A DNA stretch of 64,000 nucleotides, taken from contig NZ_ABCK01000005.1 in the NCBI RefSeq assembly GCF_000170755.1, forward strand, positions 1 to 64,000, given 5' to 3'. A program made the translations under genes and the position numbers. Numbering within the stretch: position 1 is the first letter of the stretch; each line of letters begins with the position of its first letter. The stretch is from Lentisphaera araneosa HTCC2155. GTDB lineage: Bacteria; Verrucomicrobiota; Lentisphaeria; Lentisphaerales; Lentisphaeraceae. Below the pieces are notes generated by a model, which worked only from the letters and a program-made list of their open reading frames with translations, searched no databases and had not been told where the DNA came from. Positions 44,206 through 53,453 of the stretch are shown here, piece by piece.

Positions 44206-44664
44206 ATGTATAAACTCTATCGTCAGATCAAGCTAAAAGTCAGTAAAGAGCAATGTTGGGATTTTTTCTCTGCCCCCGAAAACCTAAAAGTCATTACACC
44301 CGATTACATGGGTTTTGATATTATTGAGGGAGGAGGTAAAGAGATGTATGAAGGGCAAATCATCGCCTACACAGTGAGCCCGCTCTTTAATTTTAAAGTC
44401 AAGTGGGTCACCGAAATAACGCATGTGCGCCAAGGTGAATTTTTTGTGGATGAGCAGCGCTTTGGGCCCTATAAATTTTGGCACCATAAACACTTTTTTG
44501 AAGAAATAGCTGGTGGTGTTTTATGTACGGATGAAATTCACTATATGCCCCCCTTCAAACTGATTGCCCCCCTACTGAATAAATTAACGATTGAGAGCAA
44601 ACTCAAAGAAATTTTTGACTATCGGGAAAAGGTTCTTGTTGAACGTTTTGACCGTATCGACTGA
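44206..44664 (+). CDS. SRPBCC-fold ligand-binding protein
   Basis: 152 residues of START/SRPBCC type: LYRQIKLKVSKEQCWDFFSAPENLKVITPDYMGF at the N-terminus and the late DEQRFGPYKFWHHKHFFEE and C-terminal helix (ESKLKEIFDYREKVL). Members of this group bind hydrophobic ligands; the one here has no specific assignment. Isolated gene. Confidence 0.85.
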   Translation: MYKLYRQIKLKVSKEQCWDFFSAPENLKVITPDYMGFDIIEGGGKEMYEGQIIAYTVSPLFNFKVKWVTEITHVRQGEFFVDEQRFGPYKFWHHKHFFEEIAGGVLCTDEIHYMPPFKLIAPLLNKLTIESKLKEIFDYREKVLVERFDRID

Positions 44665-44677
44665 AAAATTCAATCCA

Positions 44678-44890
44678 TTAATCACGTACACAGGTGCAGT
44701 AGCGTTTTGAGCAGAAAAAAAGTTTTTTAATAAAAGCTTTTACAGGGCTCTTTTCTGAGTAAATCCAATTTTCGCTGCATAAACTGCAATCTTTTGCTAA
44801 GACCCGCTTAGTCTTTAAAATTTTTAGACTTGTAATTCTAGGTTCACTCGGTTCATTTACCCATTTAACTGCGGTATGATTAAGTTTCAT
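44678..44890 (-). CDS. Small Cys-containing protein
   Basis: 70 residues behind a strong RBS (GAGGTGATAAA-ATG). It carries CSLC (55 bp-scale centre of the chain) and CSKRYCTC at the C-terminus, five cysteines that could bind metal. Not recognised. It is last of three tiny same-strand ORFs (44678-45394). Confidence 0.5.
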   Translation of the reverse strand: MKLNHTAVKWVNEPSEPRITSLKILKTKRVLAKDCSLCSENWIYSEKSPVKAFIKKLFFCSKRYCTCVRD

Positions 44891-44904
44891 TTTATCACCT
44901 CAAT

Positions 44905-45042
44905 CTAAAAGATTCGACTACGACCAGACCATCCCATTTTAAACACAAAGTAAGAGATCTTCTGGAGTACAGGGTTCTTTTTATATTTTTTTGTTTCACT
45001 AAAAAAGCTTGAACTTACAAGTGAGGTTTGGCTAAGTTTCAT
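44905..45042 (-). CDS. Tiny basic ORF
   Basis: 45 residues (MKLSQTSLVSSSFFSETKKY...). AAGGAG lies nine bases before the ATG, a strong translation signal. It starts with MKL like the next gene, 14 bases downstream. No known family; too short for ordinary gene callers. Confidence 0.45.
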   Translation of the reverse strand: MKLSQTSLVSSSFFSETKKYKKNPVLQKISYFVFKMGWSGRSRIF

Positions 45043-45247
45043 TATTCTATCTCCTTATTAAAGTTATAAAAAGATAAGTAGCATAAACTGGAACAACAAT
45101 CATAAAAAAATACACAAACTCATGATAAATAGAACTTTATATTAATGAACAGAGATGGATTAGTATACGAAATCAGTCATTATTCTACCAGTGTGTGGAA
45201 ATAATCACTTATATATTGAGGGATTTTCACACTTAGATCCCTTCTAA

Positions 45248-45394
45248 TTATGAAAGTAGCCGAGACGTTTTAATTGTTTTCAGGTCTTTACTCAGCTTCT
45301 TTACCACTAGTTTTTTAACAAGCACTGATTTTTTACTCTTTTTTAATACTTTATGACTCACTGGTGAAGGGCTACTATTAATAACTTTTTTCAC
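45248..45394 (-). CDS. Tiny Lys-rich ORF
   Basis: 48 residues from GTG, with GAGG nine bases upstream (MKKVINSSPSPVSHKVLKKS...). About one third Lys, with Val/Leu in between. It could be a basic nucleic-acid- or membrane-binding peptide. VLKKSKKSVLVKKL is loosely similar to ILKTKRVLAKDC in the 70-residue protein. Weak support. Confidence 0.35.
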   Translation of the reverse strand: MKKVINSSPSPVSHKVLKKSKKSVLVKKLVVKKLSKDLKTIKTSRLLS

Positions 45395-45544
45395 GGCAAA
45401 GCCTCATATACTAATTTGTTTAATAATCTATGGTCTGATTAATGATTTACTCAATTTTGAGTTTAAAAAAAATTCAATCAGTCATTTTAAATTAAAATAA
45501 TATTAACATTAGAATTAACAAGCCATACTTTGTCTACTTAGGCC

Positions 45545-47018
45545 TTACTGAATGACTCGTCTTTTGAGATGCTCACCCTGGCTAATGATACTTATAAAGT
45601 TAAGAAAATGTTCTAATAGCTGCTTATAATATTGGCCAAAAAGTGATAAAAAGGCTAATGCCTTGTCCAAGTTCATCACCATGAATATTAAAGCAATAAG
45701 TGTTTCAGACGACGCTTTAATTTTCGTGAAAATGCGATCGAGTTTATAGCGTCTTTTGGCTACACCAAAACAGCCTTCTACTTGGTTTCTTATAGCTTCA
45801 TCTTGGCGTTGTATATCCTTTTGTTCTTTACGTAATTTTTCATCTTTGGGAGGCCTTCCAAGACTGGGACCACTTATCCTTATCCCATGCTTTTTACAAT
45901 GTGCTCGATTTTCTTTGTTTCGGTAGATTTTGTCAGCATGTGTTGATTCGGGATAATAACCGAATCGTTCTTTGTATTTTTCAATTTGTGAAATCAGTTC
46001 GGTCCCTTCATTATAAGAGTCAAAGCTAATCGTATCGGTAAAGGTCCAGCCATCGACCACACTGATAGATATTTTTGCTCCGAATTCCGTATGAGCTCCC
46101 GCCTTCCCCCGAACTATGGGACGGATATGTGGTTGATGAATACTTACGATGCGATCATCTACGCTTGTTACTTTGTTATCGTACATGTATTGCTGTTGCT
46201 GATAAAGTGTCCCGATCACCAGAAGTTCACGATATAAACTAGGCTTCAATAGAGTAAGATCGGCATACTTTTTGAGTTCATCTATACTGGCGAGGTTCCT
46301 CCTTACGCAATGGAGTTGTCTGTTAATCACCTCACGTCTTTTCTTTTTCGAAACACGTTTTTTTAGAACAATACTTAAAAAGCTTTTCCTGCCATCTTCA
46401 CGATAAGTTCGAGGCTTAACTTTATCTTCTGTATTTGAGCGATGACACCAAAGGATATCGATTACTTCCTCAGTTTTTCACGGGCTTTATTTAGCAACCC
46501 AAGGTCAGTTGGGTAGTGAATATCAGCAGGAACACACTGGCATCAACAATTAAAGACCCTTATTTGATGGAGGATCATTGTCTGAATCATCATAGATCCT
46601 CTTCTTTTTTACGTGTCGCTGTATGCAGGAGTTCGTCAATGTCTTTAATGTCCTGAGCGCCAAAACGCTTTCGAAAATGAGTCATCATGCTCGAATCAAA
46701 AGGTGCTTCCTGTTTATATCTTTCAAAGCCCAAGAAATATTGAAGATAGGGATTTTCAGAAATCATTTCTACCGTTTCTTCATCAGTTAAACTTAGCTTT
46801 ACTTGAATGATAAGGGAACCAAATGCAGTTCTTGCAGGAAGAGCTTTGGGCCCAGTATGACTGGTGAAATTTAGTGCATAAATTTCTTCGACATCTGTCC
46901 AAGGTATTATTGCCGCTAACTTGACCCAGCGATTATTGATATTGAGTGTACCATCTAGAAAATAAGGTAAATTGGCCATTTTGGGCTCTGAGCCCGTATT
47001 TTTATACATCTTATGCAA
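45545..47018 (-). pseudogene. Broken IS5-type transposase
   Basis: An N-terminal piece (47018-46590: ILRR-like DUF772 domain with SSMMTHFRKRFG) and a C-terminal DDE piece (46330-45545: VRGKAGAHTEFGAKI, ADKIYRNKENR, VEGCFGVAKRRYKLDR) belong to one IS5-family gene. Between them, IVDASVFPADIHYPTDLGLL reads in another frame and is cut by an internal stop. At least one frameshift and one stop, so non-functional. Confidence 0.82.
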
Positions 47019-47396
47019 ACCTAATGACTGTTTTGAGGGGTTTTGTTTACATATAACATAGCATGAATTACACTTATCTCATTGTATATAAGTCATTTAT
47101 ATCTTAATCAGTGAGCCCTACTTATTAAAAATCAAATGTGCACTAAAGATAACTTTGTTGACATTTCTAGAAATAGAGGCATTTAAAGCCTCAGTATTGA
47201 CTAATTTATCAATCAATTATGATTGCGATTTTAGGACTCCATGAAAAAAATTGCAAATTTATAAATCTATCTAATCAAGGGTTTAGTGAAAGATAGCGCT
47301 CAGAGTTGGATGGAGTTTTTAGAGCTCACATTTGTTTTTAAGAAAAATCTTAAGTTATTTATTATTATAAACTTATAAATAAGGAGAAGTTGAAAA
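47019..47396. other. AT-rich gap
   Basis: No gene, repeat or hairpin of note. It should hold the promoter of the 47397 gene (RBS AAGGAGAAG before its ATG). Confidence 0.5.
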
Positions 47397-47819
47397 ATGA
47401 AAGATTATACCCAATACCCAAAGAAGTATGTCGCTTATGAAGTGAATCGAATTTCCTGTGATTTTGAATCCGAACAAGACTTTCTAGAAACCCTAGAGGA
47501 ACTCAAGCAAGAGGGTTTAGATTCAAGTAAATTTTATATTCTAAATGGTCCCTCAGGAATTAAAGCCTTTGACCCTACGGGAGTGGAACATGGTGTGTGG
47601 TCAATGATTTCCCGTAAAATCCACCGCATCGTGAGTGAGGCAGAAGAAAAAGCTATTGATGATCTCTGGCAGGATTTGCAACGGGGCATGATTCACTTAA
47701 GTATTCCCGCTAAGAAAACGATGCTACGCAAGCGCATTCATCGAATTATGGATAGCCATCATGGCTGCAATGCTAAGTACACGGATCGGTTTTTTGTGGA
47801 GACCTACGCTTCGGCTTAA
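47397..47819 (+). CDS. Hypothetical protein
   Basis: 140 residues with a strong RBS (AAGGAGAAGTTGAAA-ATG). YEVNRISCDFESEQDFLETLEELKQEGLDSSKFYILNGPSGIKAFD suggests a ferredoxin-like start seen in proteins that modulate stress responses; the C-terminus is helical and basic with HHGCNAKYTDRFFVE. I do not recognise the family. Seven bases before the SDR gene, likely operon. Confidence 0.6.
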   Translation: MKDYTQYPKKYVAYEVNRISCDFESEQDFLETLEELKQEGLDSSKFYILNGPSGIKAFDPTGVEHGVWSMISRKIHRIVSEAEEKAIDDLWQDLQRGMIHLSIPAKKTMLRKRIHRIMDSHHGCNAKYTDRFFVETYASA

Positions 47820-47826
47820 TTAGTGT

Positions 47827-48534
47827 ATGAACACACGAAAAAATATACTCATTGCCGGGGCTGACGGCGCTCTAGGTAAAGCCTTAAGGATCCACTTTGA
47901 GAAAGAGAATTATTATGTATGGAGCTTGAGCCGAAGTGCTAAGTCAGCAAATGAACAACAATTTTGTGTTGATTTACTCAATGAAGAAAGTTATGAGTCT
48001 TTCAAAATCCAATTAGACGAACAAAAACTCAATTTTCATGGGGTGATCCAATGTGCGGGCATCCTGCATAATGGGGAGAATATGCCTGAAAAACAATTGA
48101 GTGAAATTAGCGCTAAATGGCTGCAACATAGCATGAATGTAAATGTTTTATCTCACATAAAGTTAGCTCAAGCACTGGAAAATCACATTGAAGGTAAAGA
48201 AAGTTTTTTCTGGGCTTCATTGTCGGCAATGGTGGGAAGCATCGGTGATAATTCCCTAGGTGGTTGGTACTCGTATCGCATGAGTAAGGCTGCACTGAAT
48301 ATGTTCATCCACAACCTCTCGATAGAATGGAAACGTAAAAATCGTCAAGCCTGTATTGTTTCTATTCATCCAGGAACAACTGATTCCGCCATGTCAAAAC
48401 CCTTCAAGGTACGCCCCGACAAACTCTATAGTCCTGAGCTCAGTGCTCAAAGAATTTATTCAGTTCTCACTAAGATAACACCCGAACAAAATGGTCAATT
48501 TTTAAATTGGGATGGGACTTCTATTGTATGGTAG
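47827..48534 (+). CDS. Short-chain dehydrogenase/reductase
   Basis: 235 residues. Nucleotide-binding GADGALGKAL at the N-terminus, NVLSHIKLAQ and the catalytic SYxxxK (WYSYRMSKAALNMF). The C-terminal HPGTTDSAMSKPF is typical of the C-factor/CsgA-like branch. NAD(P)-dependent oxidoreductase of unknown substrate. Confidence 0.9.
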   Translation: MNTRKNILIAGADGALGKALRIHFEKENYYVWSLSRSAKSANEQQFCVDLLNEESYESFKIQLDEQKLNFHGVIQCAGILHNGENMPEKQLSEISAKWLQHSMNVNVLSHIKLAQALENHIEGKESFFWASLSAMVGSIGDNSLGGWYSYRMSKAALNMFIHNLSIEWKRKNRQACIVSIHPGTTDSAMSKPFKVRPDKLYSPELSAQRIYSVLTKITPEQNGQFLNWDGTSIVW

Positions 48535-48639
48535 TTATAACTTTGGAAGCCCGCGCTCGTAGATAGCATGAACTTTGAGGCTACTGAAAGTGACTCGTGA
48601 TGAATGTAGAGTCAAGTTCCGATTGACTTGTAACAACTT

Positions 48640-49734
48640 TTAAAGCGTGATGTTATTCTCGCCTTCACCCGCGAAGATATGAATTCTCTCCATGTCGGGA
48701 AGTAAATACACATCATCTCCCGCTTCAATATCAAAATGTGCCTCTGCCGATGCCGTAACTGATTGCTCCCCTACTTTTAAGAATACTTGTTGAGTATCAC
48801 CTAATTTCTCAATGAATTCGACTTTACCAGAGAAAGAGAGTCCCTCGGGTTTGTCTTTAGTGATTGTCAGTTTTTCTGGACGCACACCGAAGGTAGCTTT
48901 GCCGAGGTAAGATTGACATTTATCGGCTTTGTCACTCGGAAGCTCAATACGTGTATGGTCACTGGTAAAGAATGTTTTCTGCCCTTCCACAAGTAATTCA
49001 CCTTCTAGGAAATTCATTGTGGGTGTTCCAATAAAACCCGCCACAAATTTATTGACTGGGTAATCATAGACATCTAAGGGTTTACCCACCTGTTGAATAT
49101 AACCGTGACTCATGACACAAATGCGGTTACCGAGTGTCATTGCTTCAACTTGGTCGTGCGTTACATAAATCATCGTGGTTTGCAGGCGTTGGTGAAGTAG
49201 CTTGAGTTCCTTACGCATACTTACACGCATTTTAGCATCTAGGTTTGAAAGTGGTTCATCTAATAAGAAAACTGCGGGGTCACGCACAATGGCACGCCCT
49301 AATGCCACACGCTGACGTTGGCCACCAGATAGAGCTTTAGGCTTACGTTTAAGGTATTCGCTGAGTTCGAGTGATTCCGCTGCATCACGAACACGTTTAT
49401 CAATTTCCGCTTTAGGCGTTTTTCTTAGCTTGAGGCCAAAAGCCATATTATCATAGACCGTCATGTGGGGGTAAAGAGCGTAGTTTTGAAAAACCATGGC
49501 AATATCGCGATCTTTAGGTGGAACATCATTGACCAGGCGCTCACCAATTTTGAGCTCGCCACCCGAGATTTCCTCTAGGCCCGCAATCATACGCAAGGTC
49601 GTTGATTTACCACAGCCTGATGGACCCACTAAAACCATAAATTCTTTGTCTTCAATATGAAGATCTGATTCGTGAACGGCAATAACTCCACCATCGTAGA
49701 CTTTCTTAAGCTTGTTTAGATTAACTTCGGCCAT
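48640..49734 (-). CDS. MalK/UgpC-type ABC transporter ATPase
   Basis: 364 residues. Walker A GPSGCGKSTT, Q-loop, signature LSGGQRQRVALGRA, Walker B VFLLDEP and H-loop VTHDQVEAM, then the C-terminal OB-type regulatory region (about 240-364) of sugar importers. No permease or binding-protein genes are nearby, so it may be a shared ATPase serving several carbohydrate systems, like MsmX. Confidence 0.93.
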   Translation of the reverse strand: MAEVNLNKLKKVYDGGVIAVHESDLHIEDKEFMVLVGPSGCGKSTTLRMIAGLEEISGGELKIGERLVNDVPPKDRDIAMVFQNYALYPHMTVYDNMAFGLKLRKTPKAEIDKRVRDAAESLELSEYLKRKPKALSGGQRQRVALGRAIVRDPAVFLLDEPLSNLDAKMRVSMRKELKLLHQRLQTTMIYVTHDQVEAMTLGNRICVMSHGYIQQVGKPLDVYDYPVNKFVAGFIGTPTMNFLEGELLVEGQKTFFTSDHTRIELPSDKADKCQSYLGKATFGVRPEKLTITKDKPEGLSFSGKVEFIEKLGDTQQVFLKVGEQSVTASAEAHFDIEAGDDVYLLPDMERIHIFAGEGENNITL

Positions 49735-49863
49735 GATAAAACTCCTGATTATTAGATAAGATTGTTAAATAGTAACGACAAAGAAGATAATTACAACAAA
49801 TAAACAAATATTTTTGTTTAAAAATTTCAATTGACTTCTTTAGGGTCTCAAGTAGATTGCATA

Positions 49864-50541
49864 ATGAAAAGCTTTTCCACAGATATTAAAGACCTCAGTA
49901 CTGGCCACTTACTCATACTTTTAGAAGGTGAGCTAGTCATTATGTGTGAAGGTGAGAATCGGGCTAGGTCAGTTGGCGATCTTGAATTGATTAAAGAGAA
50001 TCAATTTGAGTGTAAGCAAGTTAGCGAGAGTCACAAAGTGTTGATGATTCAGGCCAATAGTGACGCTCTTTATATAGAGGAAGCCGATGAGTTGAGTCTA
50101 GCACTCATTTACGAAGACTTTTTTTTACAGCAGAAGTCACAAAGTTATCTGGAAAAGTCCGCTCAATATATTTTGGAAAGATTAACACTTTCGTCTGATC
50201 AGACTCAATCCAGCCTAAGCATCATTGAACAAATTACACAGTACATCCAAAATAACCTCGATGATAAATTGAGTATTGAAGTCATTTGTGAAGAGTTTGA
50301 ACTGAATAAAACGAAGTTAATCAAACTCTTTAAAGACAATGATTTAGGTTCCGTTATGACCTATGTTAAAAGTTTGCGCTTTCAAAAGGCAAAATCACTC
50401 TTGGAGAATAGCGAGCAATCCATTTCACTGATTGCTGCTAGTTGTGGGTTTGTTGACTGTGCGAGTTTCAGCCACTTCTTTAAAAAGCATGCGGACAAAT
50501 CCCCGAGTCAAATTCGCAAGGAACGCGACTGGCTCATGTAG
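49864..50541 (+). CDS. AraC-family regulator
   Basis: About 225 residues from the ATG at 49864; the frame is open from 49831. The N-terminal part (LLILLEGELVIMCEGE...VGDLELI) looks like a cupin or cNMP-type barrel. The C-terminal 100 residues are an AraC double HTH (LSIEVICEEFELNKTKLIKLFK and SISLIAASCGFVDCASFSHFFKKHADKSPSQIRK). Divergent from the MalK-type gene, which it might control. Confidence 0.85.
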   Translation: MKSFSTDIKDLSTGHLLILLEGELVIMCEGENRARSVGDLELIKENQFECKQVSESHKVLMIQANSDALYIEEADELSLALIYEDFFLQQKSQSYLEKSAQYILERLTLSSDQTQSSLSIIEQITQYIQNNLDDKLSIEVICEEFELNKTKLIKLFKDNDLGSVMTYVKSLRFQKAKSLLENSEQSISLIAASCGFVDCASFSHFFKKHADKSPSQIRKERDWLM

Positions 50542-50602
50542 GAAATACTGAAATCCAATGTGGATCATTCAGACATATTTTTGAGGGAGGGGGATAAAAA
50601 AG

Positions 50603-50658
50603 GGTGACTGCCTGAAATGGAGGGGAGGTATGGAGGAAAGGAGGATCAGACAGCCACC
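50603..50658 (+). ncRNA. Hairpin with GGAGG-rich purine loop (candidate RNA)
   Basis: GGTGACTGCCTG (50603-50614) and CAGACAGCCACC (50647-50658) are complementary with two G-U-type exceptions. The 32-base loop is almost all purine with repeated GGA/GGAGG. It lies in a 300-base gap. It could be an sRNA or leader with ribosome- or CsrA-binding features; evidence is structural only. Confidence 0.35.
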
Positions 50659-50791
50659 GTTATAAACATATTGATTTAAAATAATATTTCAACAAGTAGC
50701 TTAAAAAAAATGCCAATTATTATTGGCATCAATTAGAACGACAAATGTTTATAAAAGACATAAAACCATTGATTTCAGTCAAATACAAAGA

Positions 50792-50814
50792 AAAGCTCTA
50801 TTAAATAGAGCTTT
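50792..50814. terminator. Terminator hairpin after secG
   Basis: AAAGCTCTA-TTAAA-TAGAGCTTT. Self-complementary with A/T-rich flanks, 29 bases past the secG stop on the minus strand. Confidence 0.65.
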
Positions 50815-50842
50815 AAAAGAATCTTATTTTTAAAGAAATATT

Positions 50843-51190
50843 TTATTCAGCTTTTGCTGGAGCTGCTTCTTCAGCTTTTGCTGGAGCTGCTTCTTCAGCT
50901 TTTGCTGGAACCGTTAGTTCGAGAGCCGATTTAGTGTTCCTCTCTTGAAGTTTTTCCGCATTTTCAGTTGCTTTCATTTTTCCGAAGAAAAGGCAAGCCA
51001 CAACAAAAATACCGAACATCCACCAAGTTGCCTTAGCTAAAAAGTCATTTGAGCTAGCACCCAAAACATCAGACGTCATGCCCGAGGCTAAACCGCCAAG
51101 TCCACCGTCGGCTTTCGAGGGTTGCATCAACACTGATACGATGATCAAAACAGCAAGCAAAACAACAATTGCGAGTAATACTGAACTCAT
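50843..51190 (-). CDS. secG: Preprotein translocase subunit SecG
   Basis: 115 residues. Two membrane helices (about 3-22 and 55-73) around the conserved GLGGLASGMTSDVLGASSNDFLAKATW. The C-terminal tail repeats AKAEEAAP; the DNA there is a tandem 24-base repeat of about 2.5 units, prone to length variation. Part of the SecYEG channel in the inner membrane. Downstream of tpiA, a common order. Confidence 0.93.
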   Translation of the reverse strand: MSSVLLAIVVLLAVLIIVSVLMQPSKADGGLGGLASGMTSDVLGASSNDFLAKATWWMFGIFVVACLFFGKMKATENAEKLQERNTKSALELTVPAKAEEAAPAKAEEAAPAKAE

Positions 51191-51255
51191 TAAATTTCTC
51201 CGTGTAATAATTATAGGGCAGACATTAAAGCCGACCCTATAATTTACAAGCTCAA

Positions 51256-52026
51256 TTAGCTAAGAGCTGCAGCGTTTAAAATGAGAGCTGAAAAATCATC
51301 GGCTTTGAGACTTGCGCCACCAACTAATGCACCGTCGATGTCTTCGCAAGACATGAGCTCAGCAACGTTAGCAGGCTTCACTGAACCACCGTACTGAATG
51401 ATCACTTTGTCAGCCACTTCTTGACCGTAAAGTGCCGCGAATTCGCTACGGATGTAAGCGTGAGTGTCTTGTGCTTGCTCTGGACTTGCCGTAACACCTG
51501 TACCGATTGCCCATACTGGCTCGTAAGCCACAACGAGGTTAGTCATTTGCTCAGCAGTGATATCTGCAAAACCTTCAACGATCTGAGCTTTAAGAACAGA
51601 CTCCATGTTTCCGCCTTCGCGCTCTTCAAGAGTTTCACCGATACATACGAAAGGCTTGATGCCAGCAGCTAAAGCCGCTTTTGTACGGAGGTTAACTGTC
51701 TCGTTAGTTTCGCCGAAGTACTGACGACGCTCAGAGTGACCAATGATAACGAGCTCAATACCCGCTTCTTTGAGCATAGCAGCTGAAAGCTCACCCGTGT
51801 AAGCACCTGATTCAGCAAAGTGAACGTTCTGTGCGCCGATACCGATGGGAGAACCTGCAGCAGCAGCTTGGCCCGCAGCAATTGAGAGGAATGGAGGAAA
51901 TAAAGCTACGTCGAGCGAACCGTTAAAGTCAGCGAGTTTAGCTTTGAGGTCAGCTACTGTCTCAGTGGTTTCAGCAGCAGTTTTATTTAACTTCCAGTTA
52001 CCTGCAATAAATAAACGTCTTTTCAT
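51256..52026 (-). CDS. tpiA: Triosephosphate isomerase
   Basis: 256 residues, standard length. GNWKLNKT with Lys12, IIGHSERRQYFGE with the catalytic His, VVAYEPVWAIGTG with the catalytic Glu, and the phosphate loop IQYGGSVKPAN. Interconverts DHAP and glyceraldehyde-3-phosphate. 15 bases downstream of the hydrolase gene, 65 bases before secG. Confidence 0.98.
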   Translation of the reverse strand: MKRRLFIAGNWKLNKTAAETTETVADLKAKLADFNGSLDVALFPPFLSIAAGQAAAAGSPIGIGAQNVHFAESGAYTGELSAAMLKEAGIELVIIGHSERRQYFGETNETVNLRTKAALAAGIKPFVCIGETLEEREGGNMESVLKAQIVEGFADITAEQMTNLVVAYEPVWAIGTGVTASPEQAQDTHAYIRSEFAALYGQEVADKVIIQYGGSVKPANVAELMSCEDIDGALVGGASLKADDFSALILNAAALS

Positions 52027-52041
52027 GTTATTTTCCTTAGT

Positions 52042-52914
52042 CTAGTTTTTGTTAATAAATTCTTTTATGATTTCAATGATTTCTTCGCCTTTATCTTCAA
52101 AGAGATAATGACCCGCTTCCATTTCGTGAACTTTGGCTTTTGGGAAAAACTCTTTCCACTTAGCGAGGAAAGTCATATCAAAGCACCAATCATATTTTCC
52201 CCAAATAATGGTCATGGGAACATCTTTCAGCTGGCTCAAGCCCTCTTCTACTGCCAATAAAGTTTTGTAGGAGCGGTGATTTTCACTGAGTGGGATATCG
52301 AGAACAAATTCGTGGGTGGCAATGCGATTTTCCCAATTGTTGTAAGGCAACAAGAAGCCGTGCTTCACTTCATCAGTCAAAGGCTTAACTGTGGTCATAA
52401 AAGTTGCGGAACCCGCAAAAGCATTGAAGGCTCTTACAGCCACTTTGCCAAAGAATGGAACACGGCAGAGTGCGATACGTTTGGGAATATTTTGCGAACG
52501 GAAAGCCGCTGTATTGAAAACGATAATATTTTTAATTCTATCCGGGTGACGCGTGGCCATACCCGTGCCAATAGCTCCGCCCCAGTCGTGAACACAAAGC
52601 GTAATATCTTTTAAATCGAGGGCTAAGACTAATTTTTCTAAATTCGAAATATGATTTTCTAAAGTGTAATCATAGTCTTGTGGCTTGTCAGAAGTGCCAC
52701 AACCAATATTATCGAGAGCCACGGTTCGGTGAGTTTTTGAAAACTCATTAATAAGATCTCGGTAAAAGAATGACCATGTAGGATTGCCGTGAACCATGAG
52801 CATCACTTGTCCTTCACCTTCATCTACATAAGAAAGGCGGTGCTGGCCTTCTACTTTTAAGTCTTTAGGCTCAAAGGGGTATAAATCTTTGATTTCCTGC
52901 AATTTTTCTTTCAT
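52042..52914 (-). CDS. Haloalkane dehalogenase-like hydrolase
   Basis: 290 residues, alpha/beta hydrolase. Oxyanion block HGNPTWSFFYR, nucleophile elbow VHDWGGAIG with Asp (not Ser), acid near YDWCFD and final AGHYLFED with the catalytic His. Similar to haloalkane dehalogenases and OleB-like lactone decarboxylases; the substrate cannot be chosen. No ole genes nearby. Confidence 0.85.
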   Translation of the reverse strand: MKEKLQEIKDLYPFEPKDLKVEGQHRLSYVDEGEGQVMLMVHGNPTWSFFYRDLINEFSKTHRTVALDNIGCGTSDKPQDYDYTLENHISNLEKLVLALDLKDITLCVHDWGGAIGTGMATRHPDRIKNIIVFNTAAFRSQNIPKRIALCRVPFFGKVAVRAFNAFAGSATFMTTVKPLTDEVKHGFLLPYNNWENRIATHEFVLDIPLSENHRSYKTLLAVEEGLSQLKDVPMTIIWGKYDWCFDMTFLAKWKEFFPKAKVHEMEAGHYLFEDKGEEIIEIIKEFINKN

Positions 52915-53045
52915 TCAAAACCAAAATTTTAATATTCAATAATCAAGAATGGAAAGTAATTGCATTTCATATTAATTCTGCCTTGAGATAGCCTTTTTTT
53001 GTGGCTTTCTCATGAGAACTTCTGTCATAGAAGGCAAAGGCTCGC

Positions 53046-53396
53046 TTAGAGATCCTTTATTTTCTTATTGAGCATCTCAACAAAGAGTGACCATTGACCT
53101 ATATGCGGATGAACAACAAAGTTAATATGTGGAGCTTCTTTCTTTAAATCTGCAGTAATCTCTGGGATATCTTCTCGCACATGACGACCTTCCAATACAA
53201 ATAGCGGAAGGATATGGACTTCGTCATCGTCTTTACAATGCTCGAGGACATGACTGAAAGAAGGTTCCTGCAATTCGAGGTAGGCAATATGTGATCGCAT
53301 GCCCTCTTCGAGTTCTAGTGATTCAATAATACCTTCAATTTCGCCCTGTTTGGGCTTACGGCTTCCGTGAAGAAGAAAAATACAGCTTTTTTTCAA
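53046..53396 (-). CDS. CbiX-type chelatase-like protein
   Basis: 117 residues from TTG at 53396, preceded by AAGGAG; starting further out at 53465 would overlap the divergent gene. FLLHGSRKPKQGE and ILPLFVLEGRHVREDIPE hold the metal-chelatase histidines of the CbiX/SirB family. It inserts cobalt or iron (or nickel, for CfbA) into sirohydrochlorin; a single-domain short form. No cobalamin genes are adjacent. Confidence 0.85.
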   Translation of the reverse strand: MKKSCIFLLHGSRKPKQGEIEGIIESLELEEGMRSHIAYLELQEPSFSHVLEHCKDDDEVHILPLFVLEGRHVREDIPEITADLKKEAPHINFVVHPHIGQWSLFVEMLNKKIKDL

Positions 53397-53453
53397 AGGA
53401 GCTCCTTTTTTAATTATAGCTAAATCTGCTAAGTTGCACAAAATAAAAATTAT

